Notes under the pieces: generated by a model
Seen by the model: only the letters and a program-made list of their open reading frames with translations
The model's database searches: none
What the model was told of the DNA's origin: nothing
Origin: Plasmodium brasilianum
Taxonomy: Eukaryota; Apicomplexa; Aconoidasida; Haemosporida; Plasmodiidae
DNA length: 64,000 bases
Direction: 5' to 3'
Assembly (NCBI RefSeq): GCF_023973825.1
Contig: NC_090127.1
Span: forward strand, 2,779,501 to 2,843,500
Shown here: positions 43,880 to 55,728 of the stretch, in pieces
Layout: each line of letters starts with the position of its first letter
Numbering within the stretch: position 1 is the first letter of the stretch
Made by a program: the position numbers and the translations under genes

Positions 43880-46128
43880 TCACGCTTCAGTATCTGCCTT
43901 TGTGTTAAGGTCATCAAAATTTAATTTCTGCCCCCATAAATTTTCCCATATTTGCAAAAGATCATTTGTGGCTGTTTCAAAATGAGAAGTAGCATCATAT
44001 GACGACGTAACAAAAATATTATCAGATGGTTTGTTACTTGTAGATACATATAAATCAGATATTTTAACAAATTTTTCTTCAATAGGACCTAGTAATTCTA
44101 ATGGTTTTTCTATTTCTTTTAATGGATCAGGTGTTTCAACAGTTGCTGATACAATTGCAATATATTTACCTTTAAGTGTAACACCATGTTGAAAAGATAC
44201 TAGATTAATATATATATCACTTTTTCTATTTAATTGATTTTGTGGAATTATAATTTGACAACTATTTGTTTGATTAGTTTCTGGTATTGGATTACTTAAA
44301 ATACATATACACCTTATTACCTGACCAATTTTTTTTATTTTATTATTTAAATGCATTACATAACTAGGATCACATACTACTTTATCACAATAAGCAACTT
44401 CCCCATCACTTGATTTTATTCCACATACTTCTTTTTTCTCATTAAATACAAAATCAACTACATTTTTATTAAGCATAAAAGTTCCACCATTTATTGCACA
44501 CATTCTTGAAAAGCCTTCCGGTATACCACCCAAACCATATAAAGGATATATAAATGGCGATTTTCCAAACGCTGAAATTGACTGCATATATAATTTTATT
44601 CTTTCTAACGTAATATATGCAGGTTCATTTAAATAATCATCATTTAAATATAATGCTACAGCATGGCCCAAAAAATCAATAGTTAATTGGCACAAATTAA
44701 AATACTTATATATATCCATCATTGTTAATCTGTATGGGTCTAAGTTATCCCATGTATTTCGATTATTTGCATCCCATTCACTTACATACTGATAAAAATT
44801 TTTACATCTATTTTTTTCCATTAAGGATAATAATGGGGAAACTAATGCTTCCATATCTGTTGCTGGAACTTTATGTATAAACTTTTCTGAATATAATAAA
44901 CCCTTTTTTTGATGCTGATAAACGTAAGAGCCTTCCACAACTAGCCATTCTAAATAATTTGTTACTCTCGTCTTTTTTAATATTTTTACCAAATTTCCAC
45001 CAACTAGAATAAACTTGGGTATTAAGTCCACATTCCAGTGTCTATTCTCACCATATTTTGTGGGAATTTTGTCATCTACCCGGTGGGAAAAAAAAAAAAA
45101 AAATTAAATAAAAATAAAAATAAAAAAAAATAAGAAAAAATTATTAACACATCATGTAAAAGTTAATACGCGACAATGCATTTTCCTGAACAGTTAATGT
45201 TTCAACGAATATTGCAGCTATTGCAGCTGAACCTTTTAATTGAAGCACGCGTGCCGTTCTTTTATATGTATGTACGTACGTATGTATGCGTGCGCATCTA
45301 TATATATATATATATATATATATCACTACATATATTTACTTGGCTTGAAGGTATTGTACAAATTAGTTAAGTTCAGTGAAGCTGTTTCTCCTCCATAGTA
45401 TGGGTTTCTATCTAACACTAATATTTTTTTTCCTGATGAGTACACGCAGATACAAACGAATATATATATGTGTGTATATGTATGTATGGGTGTGTATGCA
45501 TAATGAACTGCCTTTACAGTTCTGGTAATTACAAAGTAAGAGAGACAACACAATTTTAATGATACATTTATTTCATCATTTTTTATGTTGTTAATTTTTA
45601 TAAGTATTTAACCATAATGGGATAAAAGTCCACTTAAGATACATTCTTTAAGTCCCGTTCCCAAAATAATTACCTGAATATATGGAAAGGAGGAAATTAA
45701 ATACGAGAAAAGATGAGAGTCGACAAATTACACATAAGTATGTATGTACGCGCCAGTGTAGGGTATTTATAAAACAAAAGAACAGAATAATCTTATGTGT
45801 TAAGATGATGCGAACGAAATGTTTTTTAAAAAGGAGTAGCACTGAGTAAGCTCCTTGCCATGTTATGCACATACAAGCTCATTTATTATGTACGTATATA
45901 TATATATGTATGTTTTTATGTATGTTTGTACGTATGTTTGTACGTATGTTTGTACGTATGTTTGTACGTATGTTTGTACGTATGTTTGTATGTATGTTTG
46001 TATGTATGTTTGTATGTATGTTTGTATGTATGTTTGTATGTATGTTTGTATGTATGTATATACATAATGTTTCCTTTTTGAACATATTTTTCTTTTTAAC
46101 TGTTTATTACATCATAATGCTCATTCAT
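43880..46128 (-). CDS. GDI: Rab GDP dissociation inhibitor
   Basis: Four exons on the minus strand: 46111-46128 (encoding MNEHYD), 45613-45673, 45340-45432 and 43880-45075. All GT..AG borders keep phase and yield 455 residues, the normal GDI length. The fused N terminus reads VIILGTGLKECILSGLLSHY and GKKILVLDRNPYYGGE, the Rossmann-like signature of GDI/REP proteins. The final exon begins with KIPTKYGENRHWNVDLIPKF and carries the Rab-binding and prenyl-pocket sequences. GDI extracts GDP-bound, geranylgeranylated Rabs from membranes and recycles them. No extra REP-type insertion is present, so GDI rather than REP. The 437-bp first intron is largely a GTATGTTTGTAC array. Confidence 0.96.
45905..46060. 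repeat. 12-bp minisatellite in GDI intron 1
   Basis: About twelve copies of gtttgtacgtat, grading into gtttgtatgtat toward the 5' end of the gene. All frames stay open as CLYV or TNIH repeats. Confidence 0.95.
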
Positions 46129-47826
46129 TTTATTGTATTAATGGGAAGCACGTTATAAATATAATAATAAATTTTTCTTTTTTTCTTTTTTTTAAATTTG
46201 ATCTTTTATAAGTTTATAAAGAGTAATTTCAGTATTCTAAAGATTAATAAATTAACAATATTATTTTTCATAAAATGTGTAAAGCCATATCAAAACGTAA
46301 AAGAAATGAAATTGCTTCCAAAAAAAAAAAAGAAAAAAAAAAAAATTAATATATTATAATATAATAAAATGTAATGTTAATCTCATGCAATGTAATATAA
46401 TGGGAGGAGGAAGCTATATAATTTTTTAGGAATTTGCCATAAATATGTATAATATATACATGTACAAATATAAATATTCATTTATACATATTTTGTATAT
46501 ACATACATATATACATATATATAGGCTGAAAAATATTACATTTAAAGCGTGCATGTAAGAAATGAATAAGCCTAATATTAAATCATATCGAAAAGGCGAA
46601 GAAACGTACATTGCATTTTTAATCATTATGCAAATATGCATAATACATGTATGCATACATTTAATATATATACATATAATATATATATGTACATATAAAT
46701 ATAAATATATATATAAATACTTATATAATATATGTATATATGAATATTTATATAAATGAATAAATAATGCTGATCTATTTTTTTTTTATAAGGAAATAGC
46801 TTATTGTCAACGTACTATTAATGCACATGTAGATCTTTTTTATGTAATATTTATTTTTTGTAAAACTATAATTATGTCCTCTTTTAATTAGCTTAATTTA
46901 TATTACTAAAAATAAAGTTTTGTAACTTAAAAAAAAATATTATTAAAATATTTTTATCTAATTGTGTAAAAGTGTTAAATGTAATTGTACATTTATTATG
47001 ACAAAAAAATAAAATTGAAAAGGAGCTCACAACTATGTATATATATGTAAATTTAAGTGTATACCGGGGTGCATAAGGATGGTTATTTATATGTGTATGT
47101 TCATGTATATGTATATTTATGTATGTGTATATTTATGTATATGTATATTTATGTATGTGTATATTTATGTATGTGTATATTTATGTATGTGTATATTTAT
47201 ACACGAGTATATTTATGTAAGTGTATATTTATCTAAGTGTATATTTATACGCGCGTATATTTATCTAAGTGTATATTTGTGTTTATATGTATGCATACTT
47301 ATGCCATGGGAATACTTTTTGTTTTCCCATATTTTTACGTAAAAGTTCTTTTAATAAAAATCATATTCGCTTGATAATTATAATAATTTTCGTTCATTTG
47401 TACTTTATTTTTTTTTTTTTTTCTTGCTGTTAACTGCGATTCTTTATATATATGAGCAATACTTTAACATAATATACTTCATCCGTTCATTTAAAATTGG
47501 TACTGCTAGATTCCTTTTAATTCGAAGGAGTAGGAATAATAATTTAAAATGTCCATAGGTGTAAAATATTTCATTTAAAAAAAAAAAAAAAAAAATATAA
47601 GATTTAAAATTTTAATTAAACAGTTAAATAATGTAAAGTCTTCTAATACAGTTTTTAATGAAAAGGGATATTATTATGCGAATTAAAAATTAATTATAAC
47701 AAATGTGCAAATGTAGTTAGTCTTTTTTTTTTTTTTTATTTAATTTTTTATTTTTTTTTTTTAGAACAAATAAAATACGAATAACGTGAAAACAATTTAG
47801 AAAAAAAAAAAAAAATCTAATGGTGT
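46129..47826. other. Intergenic region upstream of GDI
   Basis: AT-rich DNA with ATATGT tracts at 46440-46530 and 46660-46750, the array at 47080-47285 and T-runs near 47408 and 47725. A short exon-like ATG frame at 46562 (MNKPNIKSYRKGEET) has no supported partner. Confidence 0.55.
47080..47285. repeat. GTATATTTATGTAT array
   Basis: About fourteen copies of gtgtatatttatgta-type units with variants containing acgag, cgcgc and ctaag, in the spacer between GDI and the small Tim gene. Confidence 0.85.
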
Positions 47827-48579
47827 TCATAAATTCATGAAATCGCTATTTGATTTTAAAAGCTTCGTCATTTGTTGCAATCGCCTAAAGGAGAAAAAGA
47901 GGAAATTTTATTTAGTATATGTTCACATAAGTGCGTACATATATATATACATGCGTGAATATATATATATATTTATATACATATACGCGTGAGTACAGAC
48001 AATTTTGAAAAAAGGGAATGCACAAAGGTATATAGTCGAAACACAAATTCTGGTTATGTTGTAAAAATACTGTGATAAGCGAAATTTTTTTTTTTTTTTT
48101 TTTTTTTTGTACTAACTCGTTTAGAAAGGCATTAGCATAAAAATAGCTGTTTGCACAATCCCAAATGCATTTCTGTTCATTTGAGCTTAAGTTGTTTCCG
48201 ATTTTTGGCACGCACTTATTAAAACAAATATTCATCACCTTGACATTTTCTTTTTGCTTTTGAATCATTTCTTGTAAACTTAACAAAACCTAATATAAAT
48301 AAAAATGGGTAAAAGAAAATAAGTAAACAATTGCAAATTGCATAAATGTTGTATTACGTGGAAATGCACGCAACAATGGGTTGCGTACAAATGAAGTTTC
48401 ACCTCTTTTCAAAAGAAAAAAAAAAAGGGAACACATACTATCATTTATATAATTACATAACCATAAATCATAATGTAATATGCCATTAATTATGTGTAGT
48501 ATATGGGTATAGATGTAAAATTTAGTAGTACAGCTGCTCTTTGTTTATCATCAATATTATCATCTGCTGGTGAGTTCAT
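47827..48579 (-). CDS. Small Tim chaperone, Tim8/Tim13 type
   Basis: Three exons on the minus strand (48532-48579, 48117-48289, 47827-47884) give a 92-residue protein, the usual size. The twin CX3C motif is clear: CFNKC, then 14 residues with PKIGNNLSSNEQK, then CIWDC. The PK.G..L...EQKC pattern favours Tim8 or Tim13 over Tim9/Tim10. Small Tims form hexameric chaperones in the mitochondrial intermembrane space, carry hydrophobic precursors to TIM22 or SAM, and are oxidised by Mia40/Erv1. The N terminus reads MNSPADDNIDDKQRAA and the C terminus LLKSNSDFMNL. The exon 2 donor (GA|GTTAGT) and exon 1 donor (GCT|GTACTA) are non-optimal but are the only ones in phase. Confidence 0.85.
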
Positions 48580-49498
48580 CGTCACTTTGTTTTGCTCAAA
48601 TATACTTATTTTTGCTTCGATTTGCTTATTTGTGTTTCGATTTGCTTCACTTTGCTTAGTTTTGCGTTGTTATGCCTGATTAAGCTTCTCTCTTCGTTAT
48701 TTTATTTTATTTCAAAAGAACATATGTTTTATTCAGCCTTTATCAGTTGATTTAGCTTTAGTTGAATGCTATAGAAGTTTATATGAAAAAAAAAAAAAAA
48801 CTCTTATACGCGACAACTGTATGATTTTATTTTTTATTAAAGTAAAAATATTGTGTTAAAAAAAATAAAATTAATGAGGCCCTAACAATTAGTAATATTT
48901 ATTCTTATAGGTACGCCTTTTGGTTTAACGTGGTATTATTCTTTAATGTAGCAGTTCATTTATATGAACTATACTACAATTCATTGCAAACTTTATATTA
49001 CAATAAAATTCGTATTTTTTTTTTTTTTTTTTTTTTTTTAAATTCATTTTTACATCTTCCTTATGCCTTTTGCTTTAATTTCCCTACATTTTTAAGGATG
49101 ACAAAAAGTTTTTACTAAGGCAGGAAATACTATTTAAATAAAAATATAATTTACTTCGTCATTACGTTTGCACATGTGCATACATATTATACATGTATTA
49201 AGAATAGCTGTGTATGTCGAGGCTTTAATAATACGCCTTTTTTATTTCTTTTTCTTTTTTTATATTATTTGAATAAAACGTTAACACTAAATCCAAATAA
49301 AAAAAAAAAAAAAAATAATAATAATAAAATTTCTATGAACGCTTGAACTATTGAACTACGTAAAATAAAAAGTTATGGGGTGAAAAACATTTGCACTGAT
49401 TAAAATCCCTAACAAACATTAATCATTTTAATGTTCATGTTATGTTTAAAAAAAAAAAAATTACCTGAAAAATATATCATTTTTAACAAAAAAGACAA

Positions 49499-49684
49499 TT
49501 ATGTTTGAACAGTTTGTTTATAAGTATATATATGTATTTTTTGGCTAGGACAAATAAACATTCTTCTACCACATGACTGTAGTCAAAAGGACAGATGCGC
49601 ACAACAATTTACATGTACATAGAACGAACAATGCGAATTCAAATAGCATGCACTCACATGTATATATACACATAAGTGTATATG

Positions 49685-49723
<39 letters not shown>

Positions 49724-50152
49724 ACGCATTATAGTAAGTAGGAGTATATATAAGTATCTGCCCATACAATTATATATGAACAAATTGGACAAAAGATTTA
49801 AGCATTTCGGTTTACCTTTGCAAAAGTTTTGTTCATGTGACAAAGCACTGGAATAAAAAAAAAAAAAAAAAAAAAAAAAATTATAGAGTAGTAAAACATA
49901 TAAATTATAACACAGTAAGAATTGTAAATAAACATTTTGACAGCAGTTGTTTTATGTAGTAATAGCAATACACCTTATTCAGTAAATCCATTTGTAAACT
50001 TCCCCGTGTGCATTAAACTGCGTTTCCTAGCCTATTTTTCCATTACAGTATAACGGCTTTAATAATTACGAATATTAGAGTAAATAATGATTGGTCCATT
50101 ATATACCTTTTAATAACATGTTTAAAAAAGTTTTAAGCAAAGTTTTGCCCAT
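49499..50152 (-). CDS. Speculative three-exon 51-residue protein
   Basis: Exons 50107-50152, 49816-49847 and 49576-49499 have GT..AG borders and consistent phase, giving a basic 51-residue product that starts MGKTLLKTFLNMLLK and contains SCGRRMFICP. Each acceptor follows a pyrimidine-rich tract and the segments are less repetitive than the flanks. No family match; the 32-bp middle exon is very short. Chance assembly in AT-rich DNA is a serious alternative. Confidence 0.22.
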
Positions 50153-50574
50153 GAATGGGAAAGATAAAAATTTAAACAAAAACAAAAACAAAAACAAAAA
50201 CAAAAACGAAAAAATAAAATAAGTAAAAATAAAGAAGAGAAGAAAAAATGTATGCGCAATTTTGAGCTAGTAACCGACTTTTAAGGGAAAGGAAAATAAA
50301 CAAAAAAAAAAAATTTATCCAAATTGTTTGAATAATGACATATATGTAACGTTCACCATGAATAAAAAAGTATATATGCAGCATACATAAAATTATACAT
50401 ATATGTATATATATATATGTATAACAAATAAATTATGTAAGATATAAGCAGTGCTGCTTTATGTGATATACTGTGCAAACACATTTTTGCCATCATCGGT
50501 AAAATTAATATTTTACAAATAAAAAGAAAAAAAAAAAAGATGAAACAACATATAAAATAAATATGAATGGGAGA

Positions 50575-50705
50575 TAAAACACATATGAATGACAGATGAA
50601 ACATATATGAATGGCAGATGAAACATATATGAATGGCAGATGAAACATATATGAATGGCAGATGAAACATATATGAATCAGAAATGAAACAGGTATGAAT
50701 GAAAG
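50575..50705. repeat. 22-bp minisatellite
   Basis: About six copies built from gatgaaacatatatgaatgg plus two bases, perfect in the centre and degenerate at both ends, about 400 bp upstream of Syn16. Confidence 0.9.
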
Positions 50706-51099
50706 ATGAAACAACTTATAAAACAAAAGAACGAAAGAAAAAATGAATGCATTTCTTTAGAAGAGTAAGGGGAAATTAATTATTGTATGCATATATAATA
50801 TACACATACACAAAGAAATGTGTGTGTAAAAATTTTGTAAGAAATACATAAAAAAGTTTGGAAGCGCATATCACTTTTACTTATTATTATTCCCCTCTTA
50901 GAAACAAAAAAAAAAAAAAAAAAAAAAAATAGGCAGTAACTTCCTAATAGAGGAAAGCGATATAGGTTTAAAAAGGGAAGAAGTAAATACACAGCGAATA
51001 TATATTACATGCACGTGTAACAGACTTATACAATAGATATTACAAAAAAAGCAAAGCTTTAAAGCACCAAAGCGGCATATAAGACCAAGTGAACGAGCG

Positions 51100-52011
51100 A
51101 TGGAGATCATATGCAGAAACATAACGAACACTTACTTTGACTATAGAAAAGAAATAAAAAGAAAAAAAAATCGATTTAAGTTATCAGCATATGAACAGTT
51201 AGAAGATGAAGAGTCAGGTAAGGAAAATTTACTTCAATGTGAGAATAATGATATTGAAATGCAAGAGCAAAGTTTGTTACCTCCAAATTGGATTGAAGCA
51301 GTAGAGGAATGTTCAGAAGACATAAATAATATAAGAATGAAATTAATAGAATTGCAAAAATTGCAAAAAAATAAATTGCTCAATGTTTTAAATAATGATG
51401 AAAAGTTAGTTAGTAATATTAGTCATATATCTACTGATATAACATTTTTAATAAAGAATTGTGAAAAAAAAATACATAGTAGTATAGTATCAAATGATGA
51501 AACAGATGATAAAACGAATATAATTGAAAAATTAAAAAAAAATGCAAAGAGTAGTTTAATATCACAACTTCAATCGGTATCTCAAGCATTTCATAAGATA
51601 CAAAAGAGTTATATAAAGGAGTTTAAAAAGTTAACAAATGAATATGATCAATTAGAAACATATGAAAGTTGTAGTACACAAGAACAACTCTTATATGAAC
51701 AAGAAAATCAAGTCGTCAACTCAACAAACATTACTAAAAGAAATAATGATTTAAAAAAAATTGCTGATACTGTTGTTGATTTGCATCATATCTTTAAAGA
51801 ATTATCTGTGATGTTAGTTGATCAAGGGTCCCTACTAGACCAAATAGATTACAACATGGACATTTCGTTAAGTAAAAGTGAAAAAGGATTAAATAAATTG
51901 AAAATTTTAGAAAAGCGAGAAAACGAAAAAATAGCTGCCAAGTGTATATCCTTCCTTACCTCCTTAATATTTGTTTTACTAATACTCATCATTTTGAAGC
52001 ACGTGTACTGA
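51100..52011 (+). CDS. SYN16: Syntaxin-16/Tlg2-type Qa-SNARE
   Basis: Single-exon, 303 residues, ATG at 51100. A charged N-terminal region is followed by PPNWIEAVEECSEDINNIR, the conserved start of the Habc domain in syntaxin-16/Tlg2 (PP.W...V.....DI). The SNARE helix spans about 215-270 (IADTVVDLHHIFKELSVMLV), with the zero-layer Gln at about Q242 in VDQGSLLDQIDYNM. A C-terminal tail anchor covers about 283-300 and only three residues follow it. Syntaxin 16 directs endosome-to-trans-Golgi fusion with Vti1, syntaxin 6-type and VAMP4-type partners. P. falciparum has a named Syn16 in the same neighbourhood, as I recall. It is convergent with SNU23. Confidence 0.93.
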   Translation: MEIICRNITNTYFDYRKEIKRKKNRFKLSAYEQLEDEESGKENLLQCENNDIEMQEQSLLPPNWIEAVEECSEDINNIRMKLIELQKLQKNKLLNVLNNDEKLVSNISHISTDITFLIKNCEKKIHSSIVSNDETDDKTNIIEKLKKNAKSSLISQLQSVSQAFHKIQKSYIKEFKKLTNEYDQLETYESCSTQEQLLYEQENQVVNSTNITKRNNDLKKIADTVVDLHHIFKELSVMLVDQGSLLDQIDYNMDISLSKSEKGLNKLKILEKRENEKIAAKCISFLTSLIFVLLILIILKHVY

Positions 52012-53022
52012 ATCCGGGGGAAGCATTTCTTTAAGCGGCTCAACTGCGCATCGGCTTATCTGATTGTCGGAATAACTGTGCACCCGGGTAACCTCTTTTT
52101 TTACCTTAGAATGGCTACCCAGTTTTGAAGTGCCGACATAAGAAGTTATACAGATGAGATCAGGAGAAGGACAACTTGAAACCCTTTTGAAATGTTTAAC
52201 TTAATTTGAATAATTCATTTATAACAATTTTGGCACGTTTCTTACTCGTTTGAAAAGCACTCTAATTTATTTTTTCACATGGAATGACAGTTTGTTAACG
52301 TAAGTTTATTTATCAAAAGGCCGTAAAAAGAATAATTGCAATTTTTATTTTTTTTCTTATTTTCATGAGAATGCGGTTAAACTTGACATTTTAAGTATGT
52401 GTCGTATCTGAACATGGGTGCGTTTTTTGCGTACATTTTTTGAGTACATTTTTTGCTTACGTTATTTGCTTCCCATTATTTGAGTACATTTTTTTCATAC
52501 ATTTTTTGCTTATGTTATTTGCTTCCCATTATTTGAGTACATTCTTTGCTTCCTATCCTTTTTGGTGTATTTTATTTTATTTTTTTTTTTGGTAAGATGC
52601 TACATATAAAGATGTATTTGTTTACAGACAACATTGTAGTTTGATTTAACTATTTAAAAATAAGAAACCATTTGGTGATAAGTTTATCCAAATTTACAAA
52701 AAAGCCGAAAAAAAAGGAAACAAAATGATAGGAAGCAAATTAACATAACTCAAAATAAATTTTCCCAAAGTATGACATTAAAAGGAGGCAAATTCTACGT
52801 AAATGTTCGATTACAAGGAAATATATATTTTTTTTAAATAAAACTACCGAATTAAACATAAAGGTAGTAATTTCTATATGCACCTTCTATTTATAAAATG
52901 GTAAATAAAATTAAATAAGGTATATAACAAAAAGAGTACTTCCCCGTGATAATATTTTTTGGTGCAAGTCCATCACACGACGTACAGAAGAATACATATA
53001 CAGTGATAGTGGTGATATTTAT
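52012..53022. other. Convergent intergenic region
   Basis: Between Syn16 (+) and SNU23 (-). The first 140 bp are relatively G+C-rich and contain a CCGGG/CCCGG inverted pair (52014-52090). A degenerate repeat lies at 52425-52555. No gene seen. Confidence 0.65.
52425..52555. repeat. Degenerate minisatellite
   Basis: Several copies built from gagtacattttttgctt and acgttatttgcttcccatta in alternation, with a two-unit composite period near 60 bp. Confidence 0.75.
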
Positions 53023-53796
53023 TCACACAAAAGAGGTAGGTAACCCGAGCTCCTTAAATTTCATAATTGTAGCATCTTCCTCCGTATGCTGTGTTTGTTC
53101 TGTCAGTTGTTCATTTTGCACATGTAATTGATGCTCTTTTTTTTTTTGCTTCTCCAACTTTTTGAGCAGCTTTTTTTCCTTCCTTTTCTGTATTTTTTTC
53201 TCTTCAATCTCTTGTAGATCTTTTAGACTTTTCTTCGCTTCTTCATAAAAATCCATTTCTATTTTTTCATGTGATTTATTATTTTTTTTATCCTTAAGAA
53301 TACTTAATCTCTTTTTAACATCATCTAAATTAACCCTTTTTACTTTCATACTATATCCTAACATTCTGTTGTGATTTTTTCCATTAATATGATCTAAATA
53401 TGTTTGTGAGTCCTTAAGGACACAATCACATATTTTACAATAATAGCCACCCTGTTGTTCTTTCGTACTTTTTTGATGAACAATTTGAATTTTTCCTAGA
53501 TTTTTTTCTAAGGATAATTGTTCTTTTCTTTCTTCTAATAATTTTCTTTCTGAAGGGGGAGGTGGTAAAACCCCTTTAGCCTTTTTTAAATCTGGTAACA
53601 GTTTAAGTATTAATTCGTCTTCTTCATTTTCATCTTTTTCTTCTACTTTTTTTTGATAATATTCTTTATCCCAAACCTTTCTGCCATAGCTATCAATATT
53701 TGATTTCTTTTTCTTTTTCTTGTCGTTCATATTATTCCTTTTATCCTCTTCCTCACGATCATCATCATTAGGAATACGTCTCTTCTTACTTTCCAT
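53023..53796 (-). CDS. SNU23: U4/U6.U5 tri-snRNP zinc-finger protein SNU23 (ZMAT2)
   Basis: Single exon, 257 residues, ATG at 53796. It contains YGRKVWDKEYYQKKVEEK, like the N-terminal WDK.EY motif of ZMAT2, and one matrin-type C2H2 finger: C120, C123, H136 and H142 (CX2CX12HX5H) in YYCKICDCVLKDSQTYLDHI. Following the finger are GYSMKVKRVNLDDVKKRL and a Lys/Glu-rich helix, the usual ZMAT2 order. SNU23 joins the spliceosomal B complex near the 5' splice site and leaves on activation. Length is slightly above human ZMAT2 (about 200) because of the charged C-terminal helix. The end (KELGLPTSFV) replaces the glycine-rich tail. Confidence 0.92.
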   Translation of the reverse strand: MESKKRRIPNDDDREEEDKRNNMNDKKKKKKSNIDSYGRKVWDKEYYQKKVEEKDENEEDELILKLLPDLKKAKGVLPPPPSERKLLEERKEQLSLEKNLGKIQIVHQKSTKEQQGGYYCKICDCVLKDSQTYLDHINGKNHNRMLGYSMKVKRVNLDDVKKRLSILKDKKNNKSHEKIEMDFYEEAKKSLKDLQEIEEKKIQKRKEKKLLKKLEKQKKKEHQLHVQNEQLTEQTQHTEEDATIMKFKELGLPTSFV

Positions 53797-55728
53797 TCTT
53801 TCAAGCGCTAGAACGTTAATATATACACTGTGCGCGCATCATTCAGGGTAATCGCGAAGATGCCATTACCACATTAGTAAGTTAACATTAGCATATATAC
53901 CATGTAGCGTTTTTTCTTTTAACTTATTAAAAATTGTCCATAAAGAAAAAAAAAAAAAAAAAGCGAGGCAAAAAAAAAAAAATAATAAAGCAAATACGCA
54001 AAATGTAAATACGTAAAATCGTAAAAGATATCTAATTTATTTTTCCTTATTGTGCAGCGATGGTACAATTGTAAGTGCTAAATGGTACTATTTTTTTTTT
54101 TTTTTTTTTTTTTTACAGCTATTTTTTAAAGCTTCAATTTAATAAAATATTCGAAATTTAAAGTGGAATTGAAACGAACATTTTGTTGTATACTTATAAC
54201 ATTTGCAAATCCTTTAATAATTTAATAAAAACACAAATATATGCATATATATATGTATATATATCTATATGTATAAATATATCTGTATATATATATATAT
54301 ATAAATGAAATAAATTGAATTTAAAGGGGCAATTCTTTTCGAACCGTTTGGAATTTTCCTCTTTTTTCCTTTCAGTCGTTTATTTTGTTTTATCTGTTTT
54401 GTTTCATTTATTTTGTTTTACGTACTTTGTTCTGTTTATTTTGATTTTTTTATTGTCCAACAGCGTAGCCCCCTCTGGTCTGTAATGTGAAATATTAATA
54501 AAGCAAAATTGGGGTAATAAAAAAAAACAATACGAGCTTAAAAAAAAAAAAAAAAAAAAAAATTATATAACACAACAATTCAAAGCAAAACAAAAACGTA
54601 TAAATAGGAAAAGGAAATAATCTAATACGGTAAAAAATAAATAGTTAATAATTAAAAAATTACGATTTGTTAGTATCACTTTAATGTATTTATACACGTA
54701 CTTCTGCATAAATACCCACATATATACATATATGTACATTTTTTTTTATGAATTTTCTATATTTTGGAAATGTGTAATGTACGGCATTATTTGTATTCAT
54801 AAAAAGAAGGAAAAGTAAAACACCTAAATATGTAAAGTAAAATAGAACGAAAAATATAGTACTAATTATACAGCAGTTATTTTAAAAAAGAATCATAATA
54901 TATATTATCGTAGTGTATATAAATTAAAATTCAAATATATGAAAGTGGAACGTTTATTATAGTTTATATTTCTGGTAGCAAAGTTGTTCATAAATATATT
55001 TCTCTAAAAACATTAATGGTTATGAATGCCAATATTTTTTCATAGATTTTATTAGTCCTTATAGAAAGATAATCATATATATGCATACCTACACATATAT
55101 ATATATATGTATGTACGTTTATAAAAAAAGAGTATAACTAGTATGCATTTTTTAATTTACATCAAGCCAAAAGGATAAAAAATAGTTTAATTAGCAACCA
55201 AAATTTAGCAATAATGCGCTTTTTCTTATGTCGATTGAAGTAATAGTATATCCTGAATTTAAAATATTTTAGACCTATATATTAATTGAGGTTATACTAA
55301 GAATTACAATAATAGTAATAATAATAATAAAACAGTCACAATAATAAAACAGACATAATAATAAAACAGACATAATTATAATAAGCATTATAATAATAAT
55401 AATAAGCATTATAATAATAATAATAATAAGCATTATAATAATAATAATAAGCATTATAATAATAATAATAAGCATTATAATAATAATAATAAGCATTATA
55501 ATAATAATAATAAGCATTATAATAATAATAATAAGCATTATAATAATAAATAAAAAAAAAAAAACTGTTAGGGTCATCTTTTTTTAAAAGACATAGAAAA
55601 AACAACGTATCCTGTGAAACTCATCAAGAGAAGAAGCAGAAGGAAAAAAAAGAAGAAAAACAGAAAAAAAAAAAAAAAAAAAAAAAAACTGTGTACCATA
55701 AATTATTTATAATTAATAATATAATAAA
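53797..55728. other. Divergent intergenic region
   Basis: Between SNU23 (-) and the OST5-like gene (+). Has T-runs near 54093, A-runs near 54541 and 55665, ATATAT tracts at 54240-54305 and a repeat at 55375-55550. A possible minus-strand terminal exon at 54450-54479 (TRGGYAVGQ, stop) follows a good acceptor but lacks upstream partners. Confidence 0.55.
55375..55550. repeat. AAGCATTATAATAATAAT array
   Basis: About nine units of aagcattataataataat with one to two extra aat triplets, about 180 bp upstream of the OST5-like ATG. Triplet-based, so frames stay open. Confidence 0.9.

Larger units (their letters stand above)
48580..51099. other. Intergenic region with possible short gene
   Basis: Between the small Tim gene (-) and Syn16 (+). 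Contains imperfect ttgcttcgatttgctt repeats at 48600-48670, (AT)n at 49686-49720, long A-runs near 49855-49878 and 50908-50928, and a 22-bp array at 50575-50705. A speculative spliced frame at 49499-50152 is listed separately. Confidence 0.55.

Noticed and set aside
46562..46620. Short ATG frame MNKPNIKSYRKGEET with a GTACAT donor
   Set aside because: No in-phase downstream exon gives a sensible product; every tested acceptor leads to an early stop.
54450..54479. Minus-strand terminal exon TRGGYAVGQ after a good acceptor, possibly a ubiquitin-like C terminus
   Set aside because: Only nine residues and no upstream exon in phase could be found between 54480 and 55700.
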